Source: Novosphingobium capsulatum NBRC 12533 (GTDB lineage Bacteria > Pseudomonadota > Alphaproteobacteria > Sphingomonadales > Sphingomonadaceae). Taken from it: DNA of 63,053 nucleotides. The position numbers and the translations under genes were made by a program. Below, piece after piece: positions 1-9,810 of the stretch. Positions within the stretch are counted from its first letter, which is position 1, and every line of letters begins with the position of its first letter. The DNA is taken from NCBI RefSeq assembly GCF_001598375.1, contig NZ_BCYV01000024.1, positions 1 to 63,053 of the forward strand, written 5' to 3'. The notes beneath the pieces are model-generated. The model was not told the origin of the DNA. It did not search any database and was given only the letters and a program-made list of their open reading frames with translations.

Positions 1-221
1 TTCCTGCGTTCAGGATCCCGCTAATCGGCGGCAAAACGCCACCAGGCGGCATCGCCCGTGCTGGCCAGCCTGGCTGAATCCGAGCGCGAGCCGCAAGCGC
101 AGGTCCATTGCGGAACCTTTTTGCGCTGCAGCAAATATCAAAATGCTTTGGTCCTTTTCAAATTGCTTCATACACAAGGCCGGTGTCTATCCGTATAGAT
201 ACAGTGATTTAGGGGCAATCG
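1..221. other. Upstream region of the autotransporter, no gene seen
   Basis: No convincing coding sequence enters from the left edge; the open frames here have no supporting start or domain. A short dyad, TCTAT-CCGT-ATAGA, lies at 186-199, about 25 bases before the autotransporter start. It overlaps an AT-rich TATAGAT stretch that could act as a -10 element. The ribosome binding site AGGGGC at 211-216 serves the downstream TTG start. Confidence 0.4.
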
Positions 222-3200
222 TTGGACCATCATCAACCTGTTCGTCGCCCGTCGCGGGCGAACTTTCTGCGCGCGCAAGCCAGCCTGGCTGCCATGGCGG
301 TCGTCTTGCCAGCCCATGCCTGGGCGCAATGCGTGGAAACGGCGGACACTGCGGTGACCTGTACCGGCACGGCCAGCGATGGTTATGTCATCACGCGTTC
401 GGGTACGGCCCTGACGGTTGACGAGGGCGCCAGCCTGAACACCAACGGCCCGGCGGCAATCACGGTGGCGATGCCGGCCACAGCGTCGTTTCAGTCGCGC
501 TATGCCACGATCACGGTCAATGGTGCTGTGTCGAATACGGGGACTGCGGGCATTGCCGTGCTATCTGGGCCAGCCGATTCCAGCGGCACCGATTTTGCCG
601 GCTCCAGCGTCAATCTTAGCGTTGGCGAGAACGGCACGGTCGCGGGCGCGTACGGCATCACCTTGGCGAGAAGCCCTGGCAATCCCTATGGCAGCACCTG
701 GCTGTCGATCGCCAATGCCGGCACCATCACCGGCACGAGCGGCGTGGCGATCTACGATACCAACCCCAATTTCAGCTTCAATACGATCTACAACACCGCC
801 AGCGGGTTTATCGGCGCGATCCAGGCCAATGCCGCAATTCGCAACAGCGGCACGATCGACGGCGGAGCGCTGAGCGCGATCGCGCCATCGCTGGGCAATA
901 GCGCATATTATCGCACGGTATGGAACGAAGGCACGATCACGTCTGGCAGTGCCAGCTCTACCATCGTGCTGAGCTATGGCACGGTGACCAACAGCGGGAC
1001 GATCAGCAACACCGGCAGCGGGGCTGCGATCGGCGGTGCGTCATACCTGACGCTGACCAACCTTGCGGGCGGCACGATCAGCGCCAGTGGCGCCAGCGTG
1101 ATCGACGGAACGCCGGTCCAGGCGGACATTACCAACAGCGGCGTGATCAGCAACACCGGCGATGGCACGATCATTGCCGCTGGCAGCGGCACGCTCAATG
1201 TCACCAACGCTGCCGGCGGCATGATCTCGGTCAAGCCCGGCAATACCGTGTTGAGCACGCAAGGCAGCCTCAACCTGGTGAACCAAGGCACAATCGTCGG
1301 CAATGTCCTCACCGGGTCTGGCAACAGCACGATCGATTCATCCCAAGGGTCGATCGCCGGCAATGTCGTGTTCGGATCGGGCGATGACGTGCTGGTGGGG
1401 ACGCTCAACGGCGGGAACCTGGTAACCGGCATTTCCGGCGCAATCGATGGCGGCGCCGGGGTCAATACCTTGAAGCTGGTGACCAGCAGCGATGCGACAC
1501 TGTCGGCAGCGCCGGTGCTGCCGACGCATTTCACCCAGCTCAGCCTGGCGCCCATCTTCGGCACGACGCTGACCGTGGCAAGCGACTATCCCACTGTATC
1601 GTCGCTCTACTTCGATGGTGCTGGAACGCTCTTGAACCAGGCCAGGATCAGCGGGACCGGAACGGTGGTGAGCAATACTTCGTTCTATCCAGCGGGCGGA
1701 ACGTTCGTGAACGAGGGCACTATTACCAGCCAGACCGGCGGTGATGCTTATGCCGTCGACCTTGCCAATACCGTCATCGATAACAAGGCATCCATTTCCG
1801 CAAGCGGCAATGGCCTCAGGACAAACGGCGACAATTTCACCAATAGCGGCACGATCACCGCGGGCGGCACGGCTGCCTCGGTCTATACTGGCTCGGGCTT
1901 CAGCAACAGCGGCACGATCCGTTCGACCGGCGGAACTGCCCTGGAACTGACCTATACCTGTATCTGCACATCCGGCACCAACAGCGGCACGATTGCTGGA
2001 GCGACGACCGGAGTTCTGCTGGGTGACGGGATCCTGACCAATACCGGACAGATCAGCGCGTCTGGGACGGCCGTGGTGCTGGGAGCTTATGCCCAGATCG
2101 ACAATCGCGCCGGGGGCATCATCACCGGCGGCAATGCCGCCGTCGCGCCAAGCGAGTCCTGGGCATTTTACATCCGTGTCTATAACGCCGGCACGATCAA
2201 TGGGGACGTCAAGATCGCCACTCGCACTGGCAACTCCTCCTATGGCGGGACGATGTACGTTGCGACCAGTGGTGGGATGCTCAACGGCAATCTGACCCTG
2301 GGGCGGGATGACGTGCTGATGACCACGCTGAGTGGGCCGGGAACCAGCGGCTTTGCCGGGATCAACGGCGTGGTTCAGGCGGATCATTCGGAATTGCGAT
2401 ATGACGTGACGGGCGACGCGAGCGCCACCCTGGCGCTGCCCAGTGGCTTTGCCCGCGTCGGCTATCAGGTTGCGAGCGGCACCACCCTGGCATTGCATGC
2501 CGATGGAACCTGGGGTTCCACGGTGAGCATCGCCGGCACCGGCAATGTCGTGCTGAGCGGTACGGTCGCCACGACCGACATGGTGGCCTTGGGCACGACG
2601 TCGGTGATTCCGACCCAGGCCACTGGATACAATGGCAGCGTCGCGAGCATACCTGCCACGATCACCAACACCGGCACGCTGGCAACCACGCGCAGCGGCG
2701 CTGTCTATCCGATGGGCACGGTCGCGCTGCCGACGGCATACTACTCCTATGAAACGGGCACCACATTCATCAACAACGGGACGGTTCGCCTGACCGATAC
2801 GTCTGCGGGCGGTAATACCGTCAGCTATTATGGCGCTGTCACCGCGCAAACGGTGGTGAACGCCGGCACGATCGTGGCCGATGGCGGCTTGGGCGTGACT
2901 GCCCACACACTGACCAACACGGGCAGCATCACCGCGAGCCAAAGCGCGGTGCAACTGATCGGCACCACGGTGAGCAACAGCGGCGCACTCGTCAGCACGG
3001 GTGGCGCGGCCATCGCCATGTCGAGCTATGGTTATTACAGCGGCGCGAACCAGGTGACCAATCTGGCGGGCGGCACGATTACCGGCGTTGGCGACGCGGT
3101 GGAGATGGGCGGCGGGCTGGTGCGCAATGCCGGCGTCATCAACGGGACAGTCGACCTGGGTTATTCCCCATACTATGACCGCGCTTACAGTAGTGGCGTC

Positions 3201-5804
3201 TATATTGCCGATGGGGGCACGATCAGCGGGAACCTGTTGTTCGGCGATGCCGATGATCAGTTGATCGAGACGGGAGCCGGTTTCGGCGTAAGCGGAACGA
3301 TCGACGGCGGCGCGGGCACGAACACGATCGGGCATCTGCGCACCGGAACTGCAACCGTGACGCTGGGCGAGGCATTGCCCACAGGCTTTACGCAGGAATT
3401 CACGATTGCCGATGGTGCCGCCGCGCAGGTCACTATCGCTGGCCCGTCTGGCTATACCGGCAACATCTCGGTCGCTGGTACCGGCACAATCATCAACCAG
3501 CTGGCCACCACCGGCGGCGTAAGCACGCCGTTGGGCTATAATATCCAGCTTTTGCCTGGTTTGCAGGGCGATCTGGCGGGCTTCGTCAACCGGGCAGATA
3601 TCGGCAGGGCTTGGGTGGCGACGGCGTTGTTCGACAACAGCGCCAGCATTGGTGCGCCGACCTTGGCTGGCGCTGCCGTTGCGGCATGGAGCAGGTCGAG
3701 CCTGACTTTCACCAACAGCGGCGGCATCGGCAACAATGGCGCAAGCCCGGCTGTCGACCTGGCGGCCAATACTTTCGCCGGCAGCAGCGTAAGCAACAGC
3801 GGCGTGATCACTGGCGGCCTCAGCATCGTGGATGGCGGTTACCTTTACCCACAGCCAACGGAGGCCGGCACCCTAACTATCGTCAACAGTGGCACGATTA
3901 CGGGCTTCACGCCGCGGACCGATCCCGATTGGTACGGCTATGGGCAACCCGTCGGCTATGCCGTCTCTGTCGCAGCTAACGCCAGCAATATGGTCTCATT
4001 TGACAACGGTGGCCGCATCGTTGGTAACATCTATCTGGTTGGCGGCAACGCCACGCTGCTCAACAGCGGCACGATCACCGGCAATATCGTCACCGGCGAC
4101 GGTGACGACCGCCTGATCATGAACGGCGCGTTTGCCGGATCGATCTATGCCGTTGGCGGAACCAATGTGCTGGAAATCAATGGTGGCAGCCAGGGCGCGC
4201 CGGTGGCGCTGGGCGAGGTGACCGGTATTTCGAGCCTGGCCCAAAGTGGCGGATTTGCCACGCTGGCAAACCAGGGCAGCTTTGGCACGGTGGTGCTGAC
4301 CGGCGGGCGCATGGTCGGCCTGGCCGGCTCGGTGATGAACGCCGACAGCATTACCGTGGGGCGCGGCGCCGTGTTCGGTTCGGCAGGCACGGTCAACGGC
4401 AATATCACGGTGAGCGGCACGCTCAGCCCAGGTGCGTCGCCTGGGACGATGACGGTCAATGGCAACGTCCTGCTGGCCACCGGATCGACCACGGTGTTCG
4501 AAATCGCGCCCAACGCCCGTGACAAGCTGAACATCAACGGGACGCTGACGATCAATTCCGGGAGCACGTTGCAGATCGTGGCGACCACGCCGGTCAAGGT
4601 GGGTTCCACGCTGGACCTGATCAGCGCATCGGGCGGGGTGACCGGCCAGTTTGACACGGTAACGGGCCTGGCCGGTTCGCTGCGCACCTTGGCCAACGGT
4701 GACCTGGGCCTGTTGGTGCAGTTTGCCAATGCGCCGGGATATGCGCCGCAGGTGCGCCGCGCGATCGGCTATATCAACACTGCCATGGCGGCGGCCGATG
4801 CACCGGCGGCGCTGTTCCCCGCGCTCGACAGCTTGCAGGACAGCAAGGGCGCACCGATCGTTGCGGCGTTCGCACGCCTGACGCCAGAACCCTATGCCGA
4901 TGCGCTGCAGATCGGCACGGAAACCGCGCTGGCCCTGGCCAGCACCAGCCGAACGATGGGCGAGGCCGAGGCGCGTGGCGACAGCCATGTGTTCGGGTTT
5001 GGCCAGATGGTGGGTGGCGCGCGCCAGTTCAGTGCCAATGGAGCGCAAGGAGTGAGCGCGGCAACGCTCAATGGCTATGGCGGCCTGGTTGGCCTGGGTG
5101 TCGGTGGCGAAGGCTATGCCGTCGCTGCCTATGTCGGGTGGATGGACCGGCACCAGACGATTGCCAGTCTGGGTGCATCGACCAAGGCCAGCGGCGCGAT
5201 CGGCGGCGTGACCGCGCGGTTTGGCGGAAAAACCCGCGTTACGCTGTCTGCCAGCTATGACGATGCCGATGCCTTTACCCGCCGCACCGTGCCCGATGCC
5301 GGGGTGATCACGGCCAGCTATTCGCTGCCCAGCTGGTCTTTCGATGCCTCGCTCAGCCGCACGGTCCCGCTGGGATCGGGTTGGTTGCTGCGCCCGCAAG
5401 TGGGCACGACCTGGGTGCGGACCAGCCACGAGGCGATCCAGGAAGCGAGCGCCCATCCCTTTGCCCTCGATGTGGCGCGGGCGCGCCTGAGCCAAGGCTT
5501 TGTCGATGCCGGGCTCGGCTTCGAGACCGCGCCGGATGCTGCCTCGCTGTGGCGTCGTTTTGTCACGCTGGGCATGCGCTATCGCGTGCAGGGGCGCCAG
5601 GCGCGCGCGTTTGCCAGCTTGGCGGGCTCGGCCGACGAACTGGAGGCCGTGGGCGTGCGGCGCAACCGCTTGAGCGCCAGCCTGGTGGCCGGCGTCGAGT
5701 ATCAGATGGCGCCGGGCGCCACGCTGTTCCTCACCGGTTCGGGCGAGCTGGGCGCGCCCAGCAATGGCGGCAGCGCCACGGCAGGGCTGCGCTTCCGGCT
5801 GTGA
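222..5804 (+). CDS. Very large autotransporter (type V secretion) with repeat passenger
   Basis: An 1860-residue type Va autotransporter. A signal peptide (about residues 1-35, ending HAWAQ) leads to the periplasm. The passenger is a long parallel beta-helix-like region of recurring N-S-G-T-I and G-T-I-T units with little Cys, interrupted by acidic GDGDD/GDADD turns. Near residues 1390-1500 the GTLSPGASPG and NINGTLTI strands resemble the conserved pertactin-like passenger end. The last roughly 280 residues form the outer-membrane beta-barrel, ending in alternating strands and a final GLRFRL. The start is TTG, chosen because AGGGGC sits 5 bases upstream and the resulting N-terminus is a good signal peptide; an internal ATG at about 294 would cut into it. 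The function is probably adhesion or surface display. It runs convergent to gltX with a gap of only 10 bases and no visible terminator. Confidence 0.9.
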   Translation: MDHHQPVRRPSRANFLRAQASLAAMAVVLPAHAWAQCVETADTAVTCTGTASDGYVITRSGTALTVDEGASLNTNGPAAITVAMPATASFQSRYATITVNGAVSNTGTAGIAVLSGPADSSGTDFAGSSVNLSVGENGTVAGAYGITLARSPGNPYGSTWLSIANAGTITGTSGVAIYDTNPNFSFNTIYNTASGFIGAIQANAAIRNSGTIDGGALSAIAPSLGNSAYYRTVWNEGTITSGSASSTIVLSYGTVTNSGTISNTGSGAAIGGASYLTLTNLAGGTISASGASVIDGTPVQADITNSGVISNTGDGTIIAAGSGTLNVTNAAGGMISVKPGNTVLSTQGSLNLVNQGTIVGNVLTGSGNSTIDSSQGSIAGNVVFGSGDDVLVGTLNGGNLVTGISGAIDGGAGVNTLKLVTSSDATLSAAPVLPTHFTQLSLAPIFGTTLTVASDYPTVSSLYFDGAGTLLNQARISGTGTVVSNTSFYPAGGTFVNEGTITSQTGGDAYAVDLANTVIDNKASISASGNGLRTNGDNFTNSGTITAGGTAASVYTGSGFSNSGTIRSTGGTALELTYTCICTSGTNSGTIAGATTGVLLGDGILTNTGQISASGTAVVLGAYAQIDNRAGGIITGGNAAVAPSESWAFYIRVYNAGTINGDVKIATRTGNSSYGGTMYVATSGGMLNGNLTLGRDDVLMTTLSGPGTSGFAGINGVVQADHSELRYDVTGDASATLALPSGFARVGYQVASGTTLALHADGTWGSTVSIAGTGNVVLSGTVATTDMVALGTTSVIPTQATGYNGSVASIPATITNTGTLATTRSGAVYPMGTVALPTAYYSYETGTTFINNGTVRLTDTSAGGNTVSYYGAVTAQTVVNAGTIVADGGLGVTAHTLTNTGSITASQSAVQLIGTTVSNSGALVSTGGAAIAMSSYGYYSGANQVTNLAGGTITGVGDAVEMGGGLVRNAGVINGTVDLGYSPYYDRAYSSGVYIADGGTISGNLLFGDADDQLIETGAGFGVSGTIDGGAGTNTIGHLRTGTATVTLGEALPTGFTQEFTIADGAAAQVTIAGPSGYTGNISVAGTGTIINQLATTGGVSTPLGYNIQLLPGLQGDLAGFVNRADIGRAWVATALFDNSASIGAPTLAGAAVAAWSRSSLTFTNSGGIGNNGASPAVDLAANTFAGSSVSNSGVITGGLSIVDGGYLYPQPTEAGTLTIVNSGTITGFTPRTDPDWYGYGQPVGYAVSVAANASNMVSFDNGGRIVGNIYLVGGNATLLNSGTITGNIVTGDGDDRLIMNGAFAGSIYAVGGTNVLEINGGSQGAPVALGEVTGISSLAQSGGFATLANQGSFGTVVLTGGRMVGLAGSVMNADSITVGRGAVFGSAGTVNGNITVSGTLSPGASPGTMTVNGNVLLATGSTTVFEIAPNARDKLNINGTLTINSGSTLQIVATTPVKVGSTLDLISASGGVTGQFDTVTGLAGSLRTLANGDLGLLVQFANAPGYAPQVRRAIGYINTAMAAADAPAALFPALDSLQDSKGAPIVAAFARLTPEPYADALQIGTETALALASTSRTMGEAEARGDSHVFGFGQMVGGARQFSANGAQGVSAATLNGYGGLVGLGVGGEGYAVAAYVGWMDRHQTIASLGASTKASGAIGGVTARFGGKTRVTLSASYDDADAFTRRTVPDAGVITASYSLPSWSFDASLSRTVPLGSGWLLRPQVGTTWVRTSHEAIQEASAHPFALDVARARLSQGFVDAGLGFETAPDAASLWRRFVTLGMRYRVQGRQARAFASLAGSADELEAVGVRRNRLSASLVAGVEYQMAPGATLFLTGSGELGAPSNGGSATAGLRFRL

Positions 5805-5814
5805 TTCCCGGCGC

Positions 5815-7137
5815 TCAGGACAGGCGGCGAACCGCCTCGTCCCGGGCGATCAGGGGCAGCAGGGCGTTCATGTCCGGCCCGTGGTCCATGCCGGTCAGCG
5901 CCTGGCGCAGCGGCAGGAACAGGGCCTTGCCCTTGCGGCCGGTGCTGTCTTTCAGCGCGGCAGTGAGCGCGGGCCAGGGGTTGGCCCAATCGAGCGTGGC
6001 GGCAACCTGCGCGGCTTGCGCCAGGAACGCCCGGGTCTCTTCGTCAAACGCGGGGGCCGCGATCGGCCCCTGGATCACCTGCCACCAATCGGCTGCTTCG
6101 CCGATGTGGGCCAGGTTGGGGCGGATCGCTTCCCACGCCGCTGCGCCCATGCCGGCGGGCAGCAGGGCAGCGACGCGGTCATAGGGCAGGCGATGGACCA
6201 CGGCGGCGTTGACGCGTTGCAGTTCCGCCTCGTCAAACCGGGCTGGCGCGCGGCCGAAATGGGCGAGATTGAAACTGGCGGCGAGGTCTGCCGCGTCGAG
6301 CGCCGGATCGACCGGATCGGACGTGCCGAGGCGGGCGAGCAGGGCAACCAGGGCTTCGGGCTCGATTCCCGCCTCGCGCAAGTCGGCCACGCCGAGCGAG
6401 CCCAGGCGCTTGGACAGCTTGCCCTCGCTGCCGGTCAGCAGCGCTTCGTGGGCAAAGCGGGGGGGCTGGGCGTTGAGAGCCAGGAACATCTGCACTTGTG
6501 TGGCGGTGTTCGACACGTGGTCTTCGCCGCGCAGCACATCGGTTACGCCCATTTCAATATCGTCGATCGCGCTGGGCAGCATATAGAGCCACGAGCCATC
6601 GGCGCGGCGCACCACCGGATCGGACATCTGGCGCGGATCGAAATGCTGCGGCCCGCGAATGCCATCGTCCCAGGTGACCGGGGTGTCGTGATCCAGCATG
6701 AAGCGCCAGTGCGGCTTGTCGCCGGCAGCGGCGCGGGCGGCGTGATCGGCCTCGGTCAGGGCGAGGGCCGCGCGGTCATAGATCGGCGGCAACCCGCGCC
6801 CGAGCAGGATCTTGCGTTTCAGATCAAGTTCCTGCGCGGTTTCATAGCAGCGATAGAGCCGGCCTTGCGCGATCAGCCGCTCGAACGCGGCCTCGTAGAT
6901 GGCAAAGCGCGCAGACTGGCGCTCTTCGCGCTCGGGATGGAGGCCAAGCCAGGCAAGATCAGCGCGGATCGCCTCGACATGCTCCTCGCGGCTGCGCGCC
7001 GCATCGGTATCGTCGATGCGCAGCAGGAAGCGCCCACCATGCTTTTGCGCCAGCAACCAGTTGTGCAGCGCGGTGCGGATGTTGCCGACATGCAGGCGGC
7101 CGGTGGGCGAGGGCGCAAAGCGGGTAACCACAGTCAT
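5815..7137 (-). CDS. gltX: Glutamyl-tRNA synthetase, short second-type
   Basis: A class I aminoacyl-tRNA synthetase that charges tRNA-Glu (or tRNA-Gln in organisms using the transamidation route) in the cytosol. The 440-residue product has the HIGH-type signature in PSPTGRLHVGN at 9-19 and a KMSKS-type loop KLSKR at 240-244. The DxD pair in LRIDDTD is at 41-45. The length fits the shorter of the two GluRS forms typical of alphaproteobacteria; the longer housekeeping copy is usually near 470-485. The frame is open for 126 codons upstream, but ATG at 7137 gives the canonical N-terminus MTVVTRFAPSPTG. The exact tRNA specificity cannot be read from the sequence. Confidence 0.95.
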   Translation of the reverse strand: MTVVTRFAPSPTGRLHVGNIRTALHNWLLAQKHGGRFLLRIDDTDAARSREEHVEAIRADLAWLGLHPEREERQSARFAIYEAAFERLIAQGRLYRCYETAQELDLKRKILLGRGLPPIYDRAALALTEADHAARAAAGDKPHWRFMLDHDTPVTWDDGIRGPQHFDPRQMSDPVVRRADGSWLYMLPSAIDDIEMGVTDVLRGEDHVSNTATQVQMFLALNAQPPRFAHEALLTGSEGKLSKRLGSLGVADLREAGIEPEALVALLARLGTSDPVDPALDAADLAASFNLAHFGRAPARFDEAELQRVNAAVVHRLPYDRVAALLPAGMGAAAWEAIRPNLAHIGEAADWWQVIQGPIAAPAFDEETRAFLAQAAQVAATLDWANPWPALTAALKDSTGRKGKALFLPLRQALTGMDHGPDMNALLPLIARDEAVRRLS

Positions 7138-7181
7138 GGCGCGCGCTATAGCGTGATTGGCGGCCAAGGCCAGCCGGGGAC

Positions 7182-8006
7182 TTATCCGAACAGGCGCGGC
7201 GCCAGCTGGACAACCTCGGCATCGGTCATTTCGATGTGGAACACATCGGCGAGGGTGCGCTGCCAGGCGGCTGCATCGGGAAGTTCGCTGACGTCGCGCC
7301 CATGCGCAGTCTGTACCGTCATCTGGCGGTCGAGCAGCGAGGCAAAGCCCTGCGGCTGCACGATCGAGACGATGCAGGCCTGTGTAAAGCGCGATTCCGG
7401 CCGGGTGGCGACCCAGTGGTTGGCCATGGCCAGGTCCAGCGCAGCCACTTCTGTGGTGTCGAAGCTGTATTGCGCCTCCCACGTGGTGCCGTCCTGGCTG
7501 CGTTCCACCTCCCATTCGCCGCGCAGCGAGCCGGGCGCGCGGGCGCGGCGCAAGCGGTGGCGATAACCATCAGCAGCCAGCGCGCTAGCGCCATCGGCCA
7601 GGGGCATGGGCGGGACATAGGACGAACCGAAACCGGCATCGGCCAGCCACTGCTCGCCGGCCAGTGTCACCAGGCTGAACGTGTGGGTGCGCGGTGGCAC
7701 CACGCCGGGCAAGACGCGCAACCATACCCGTGCCAGCAGCGGCCGCGTGGGCATGCCCATGGTGGCCAGCATCGCCCCGAACAGGCGATTATGTTCAAAG
7801 CAATAGCCGCCGCGCGGCCGATCGACCAGTTTGCCCCGGATATCGGCCGGTTCCAGGCCGATGCCCCGGCCCAGCATCACGTCAAGATTTTCAAACCCGA
7901 TCGCCTGGCGATGGGCGCGCTGCACCTGTTCGAGGCCCTGCGGCGTGGCAGCGGGGGCGGCGGCAAGGCCGATGCGGGCGAGATAGCTGGGCAGATCGCA
8001 GATCAT
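7182..8006 (-). CDS. nat: Arylamine N-acetyltransferase
   Basis: Transfers an acetyl group from acetyl-CoA to arylamines or arylhydrazines in the cytosol. The 274-residue protein has the full catalytic triad: Cys69 in RGGYCFE, His108 in RTHTF and Asp123 in LADAGFG. Length matches the bacterial NAT family. It lies 24 bases downstream of the FMN dehydrogenase gene on the same strand. It may therefore be the last gene of the tonB-piuC transcription unit, although a physiological link to iron is unproven. Confidence 0.93.
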   Translation of the reverse strand: MICDLPSYLARIGLAAAPAATPQGLEQVQRAHRQAIGFENLDVMLGRGIGLEPADIRGKLVDRPRGGYCFEHNRLFGAMLATMGMPTRPLLARVWLRVLPGVVPPRTHTFSLVTLAGEQWLADAGFGSSYVPPMPLADGASALAADGYRHRLRRARAPGSLRGEWEVERSQDGTTWEAQYSFDTTEVAALDLAMANHWVATRPESRFTQACIVSIVQPQGFASLLDRQMTVQTAHGRDVSELPDAAAWQRTLADVFHIEMTDAEVVQLAPRLFG

Positions 8007-8030
8007 GCGCCGCCACTTAACGGCTATGGC

Positions 8031-9122
8031 CTACAAGGCAATCACCAGATCGCGGGTGATCTGGTCTACGCTGGTGCAGCCGCATTGCGCCATGGCCAGT
8101 TCGAATCCGGTGCGCAGGATGTGCAGCATATGCGCCACGCCGGCCATGCCGCCCACCGCCAGGGCATGGTATTGCGGCGCGCCGACCAGCACCGCCCGGG
8201 CGCCCAGCGCCATGGCCTTGAGCACATCGGCGCCGCTGCGGATACCTCCATCGAACAGCAGCGGATAGTCGGCGCCCAGCGCGGCATGCATCGCCGGCAG
8301 CAGCATCAGCGCGGGCGCCACGCCATCGAGCACGCGCCCGGCATGGTTGGAGACGATTACCCCGTCGGCCCCGGCATCGCGGGCGCGCAGCGCGTCATCG
8401 GGGTGAAGCAGGCCCTTGACCACCAAAGGCAACGTGGTTTCGCGGCGTAGCCAGGCCAGGGTGTCCCAGGTTGGAGCCTGCGCGGCGAGCGCGCTGCCGA
8501 ATACCAGCTGGCCGCTGTGGGCATGGGTGTGATGACGCGGCGGCGCCTGCCCGGCAAGATTGGCTGCCTCCACGCCGGGCGGCAGCGTAAATTCGGCACG
8601 CTTGATGGCGGCATCCACCGTTACCACCAAGGCGCCATAGCCGGCTGCCTCGGCCCGGCGCACCAGGGCGAGCGTGTCTGCCGGATCGGGCTGGACATAG
8701 AGCTGGAACCAGGCGGGCGGCGGCGCGGGGCGCTGCAATTCCCTGGCCGCATCGAGCAGGGCCTGGACGATCGTTTCCAGCGCCACGCTCGACAAGGTGC
8801 TGGTCACCAGCGCGGTGTCGAGCGCGGCGGCGGCCTGGGCCGTGGCGATTTCTCCCTGGGCATGGGCCAGCCGCTGATAGGCCACCGGGGCGAGCAGGAT
8901 CGGCGCGGCGTGGGCCTGGCTGAACAGCATGGTGCCGGTGCTGCCGCCGTCGAGCAGGCGCAGTATGCGCGGCACCAGGCCCCAGCGCGCCAGGGCGGCA
9001 CGGTTGGCATCTGTGTGGCCCTGCTGGATATGTGCCCAGGTAGCCGGATCGATGAGTGCGGCGGCGTGCCGCTCGTAATCATCGAGCGTGACGATGTCGG
9101 CCGGCAGGGGCAAGCCGGTCAT
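8031..9122 (-). CDS. FMN-dependent alpha-hydroxy-acid dehydrogenase/oxidase
   Basis: A 363-residue TIM-barrel flavoprotein of the lactate dehydrogenase/glycolate oxidase family, which oxidises 2-hydroxy acids to 2-keto acids. Visible motifs are WFQLYV (FMN/substrate region), the active-site Lys in VVKGLLHPDDA, the catalytic base His260 in SNHAGR, and the phosphate-binding FDGGIRSG near 290. The usual SNHGGRQLD is changed to SNHAGRVLD, so Gly to Ala follows the catalytic His. Its ATG overlaps the piuC stop by 4 bases (ATGA), so it is translationally coupled to an iron-regulated hydroxylase. The substrate (lactate, glycolate, mandelate or a siderophore-derived hydroxy acid) cannot be decided. 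Confidence 0.88.
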   Translation of the reverse strand: MTGLPLPADIVTLDDYERHAAALIDPATWAHIQQGHTDANRAALARWGLVPRILRLLDGGSTGTMLFSQAHAAPILLAPVAYQRLAHAQGEIATAQAAAALDTALVTSTLSSVALETIVQALLDAARELQRPAPPPAWFQLYVQPDPADTLALVRRAEAAGYGALVVTVDAAIKRAEFTLPPGVEAANLAGQAPPRHHTHAHSGQLVFGSALAAQAPTWDTLAWLRRETTLPLVVKGLLHPDDALRARDAGADGVIVSNHAGRVLDGVAPALMLLPAMHAALGADYPLLFDGGIRSGADVLKAMALGARAVLVGAPQYHALAVGGMAGVAHMLHILRTGFELAMAQCGCTSVDQITRDLVIAL

Positions 9123-9799
9123 GGCTGCGACCAGCGGCGCAGCAGATTGTGATAGACGCCGGTGAGCGCCGCGACCGAGGGATGATCGGGCTGGTCGGCG
9201 GCAAGGGCCTGGATCGCCTGGTCCATCTCGAACAGGCTGCGGCGGTCGGCCTCGGCCGGGACCAGGCTTTGCGTCCAGAAGAACGCGGCCAGGCGTGCGC
9301 CGCGCGTCACCGGGGTGACGTGGTGGTGGCTGGTGCCGGGATAGAGCACCATGTCACCCGCGGCGAGCTTTACCCGGTGCGCGCCATAGCTGTCTTCCAC
9401 CACCAGTTCGCCGCCATCGTATTCGTGCGGATCGGACAGGAACAGCGTGCTGGAAATGTCGGTGCGCACATAGGTGTCGGTGCCGGGCAGGCGGAACAGG
9501 GCGTTGTCGATGTGGCTGCCGTAAGTGCCGCCGCCTTCATAGCGGTTGAAACGCGGCGGCAGCACGCGCAGCGGCAGCGCGGCGGCGATGAACAGCGGCG
9601 TCTGGCCGAGCCGTTCGAGAATGCGCTGGCCCAGCGCGGAGCCCACCGCGCTGTCGAGCGGCAATTGCAGGTTGGCCTTGGCGCGCACGGCGAGATGGCC
9701 GGCGGTGGCGCGGCCGTCTTCCCATTCGGCCTGGGCCAGCGCGGCGCGGGCCTGCACCACGTCGTCCGGCGAAAGGACGCCGGGAATATGCAGCATCAT
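9119..9799 (-). CDS. piuC: Fe(II)/2-oxoglutarate PKHD-type hydroxylase PiuC/YbiX
   Basis: A 226-residue non-haem iron dioxygenase associated with ferric-siderophore receptors of the Fiu/PiuA type. The metal triad is His96 and Asp98 in GSHIDNALF plus His159 in the SHHHVTPV stretch; Arg169 in TRGARL is placed to bind 2-oxoglutarate. Length equals the family norm. The frame is open 32 codons further upstream, but ATG at 9799 gives the family N-terminus MMLHIPGVLS. It lies 11 bases after tonB and overlaps the FMN dehydrogenase gene, consistent with one iron-repressed operon divergent from a siderophore receptor, as in fiu-ybiX of enterics. Confidence 0.93.
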   Translation of the reverse strand: MMLHIPGVLSPDDVVQARAALAQAEWEDGRATAGHLAVRAKANLQLPLDSAVGSALGQRILERLGQTPLFIAAALPLRVLPPRFNRYEGGGTYGSHIDNALFRLPGTDTYVRTDISSTLFLSDPHEYDGGELVVEDSYGAHRVKLAAGDMVLYPGTSHHHVTPVTRGARLAAFFWTQSLVPAEADRRSLFEMDQAIQALAADQPDHPSVAALTGVYHNLLRRWSQP

Positions 9800-9810
9800 G
9801 GCAGTGGCTT

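Noticed and set aside
1338..3335. A 665-codon open frame on the minus strand inside the autotransporter
   Set aside because: It is an antisense shadow produced by repeated Gly/Ser/Thr codons in GC-rich DNA; composition is Arg/His/Ala-biased and no domain is visible.
900..4100. Repetitive DNA that could be read as a CRISPR-like or tandem array
   Set aside because: The repeats are in-frame, degenerate and protein-level (NSGTI units); there are no constant-length direct repeats with unique spacers.
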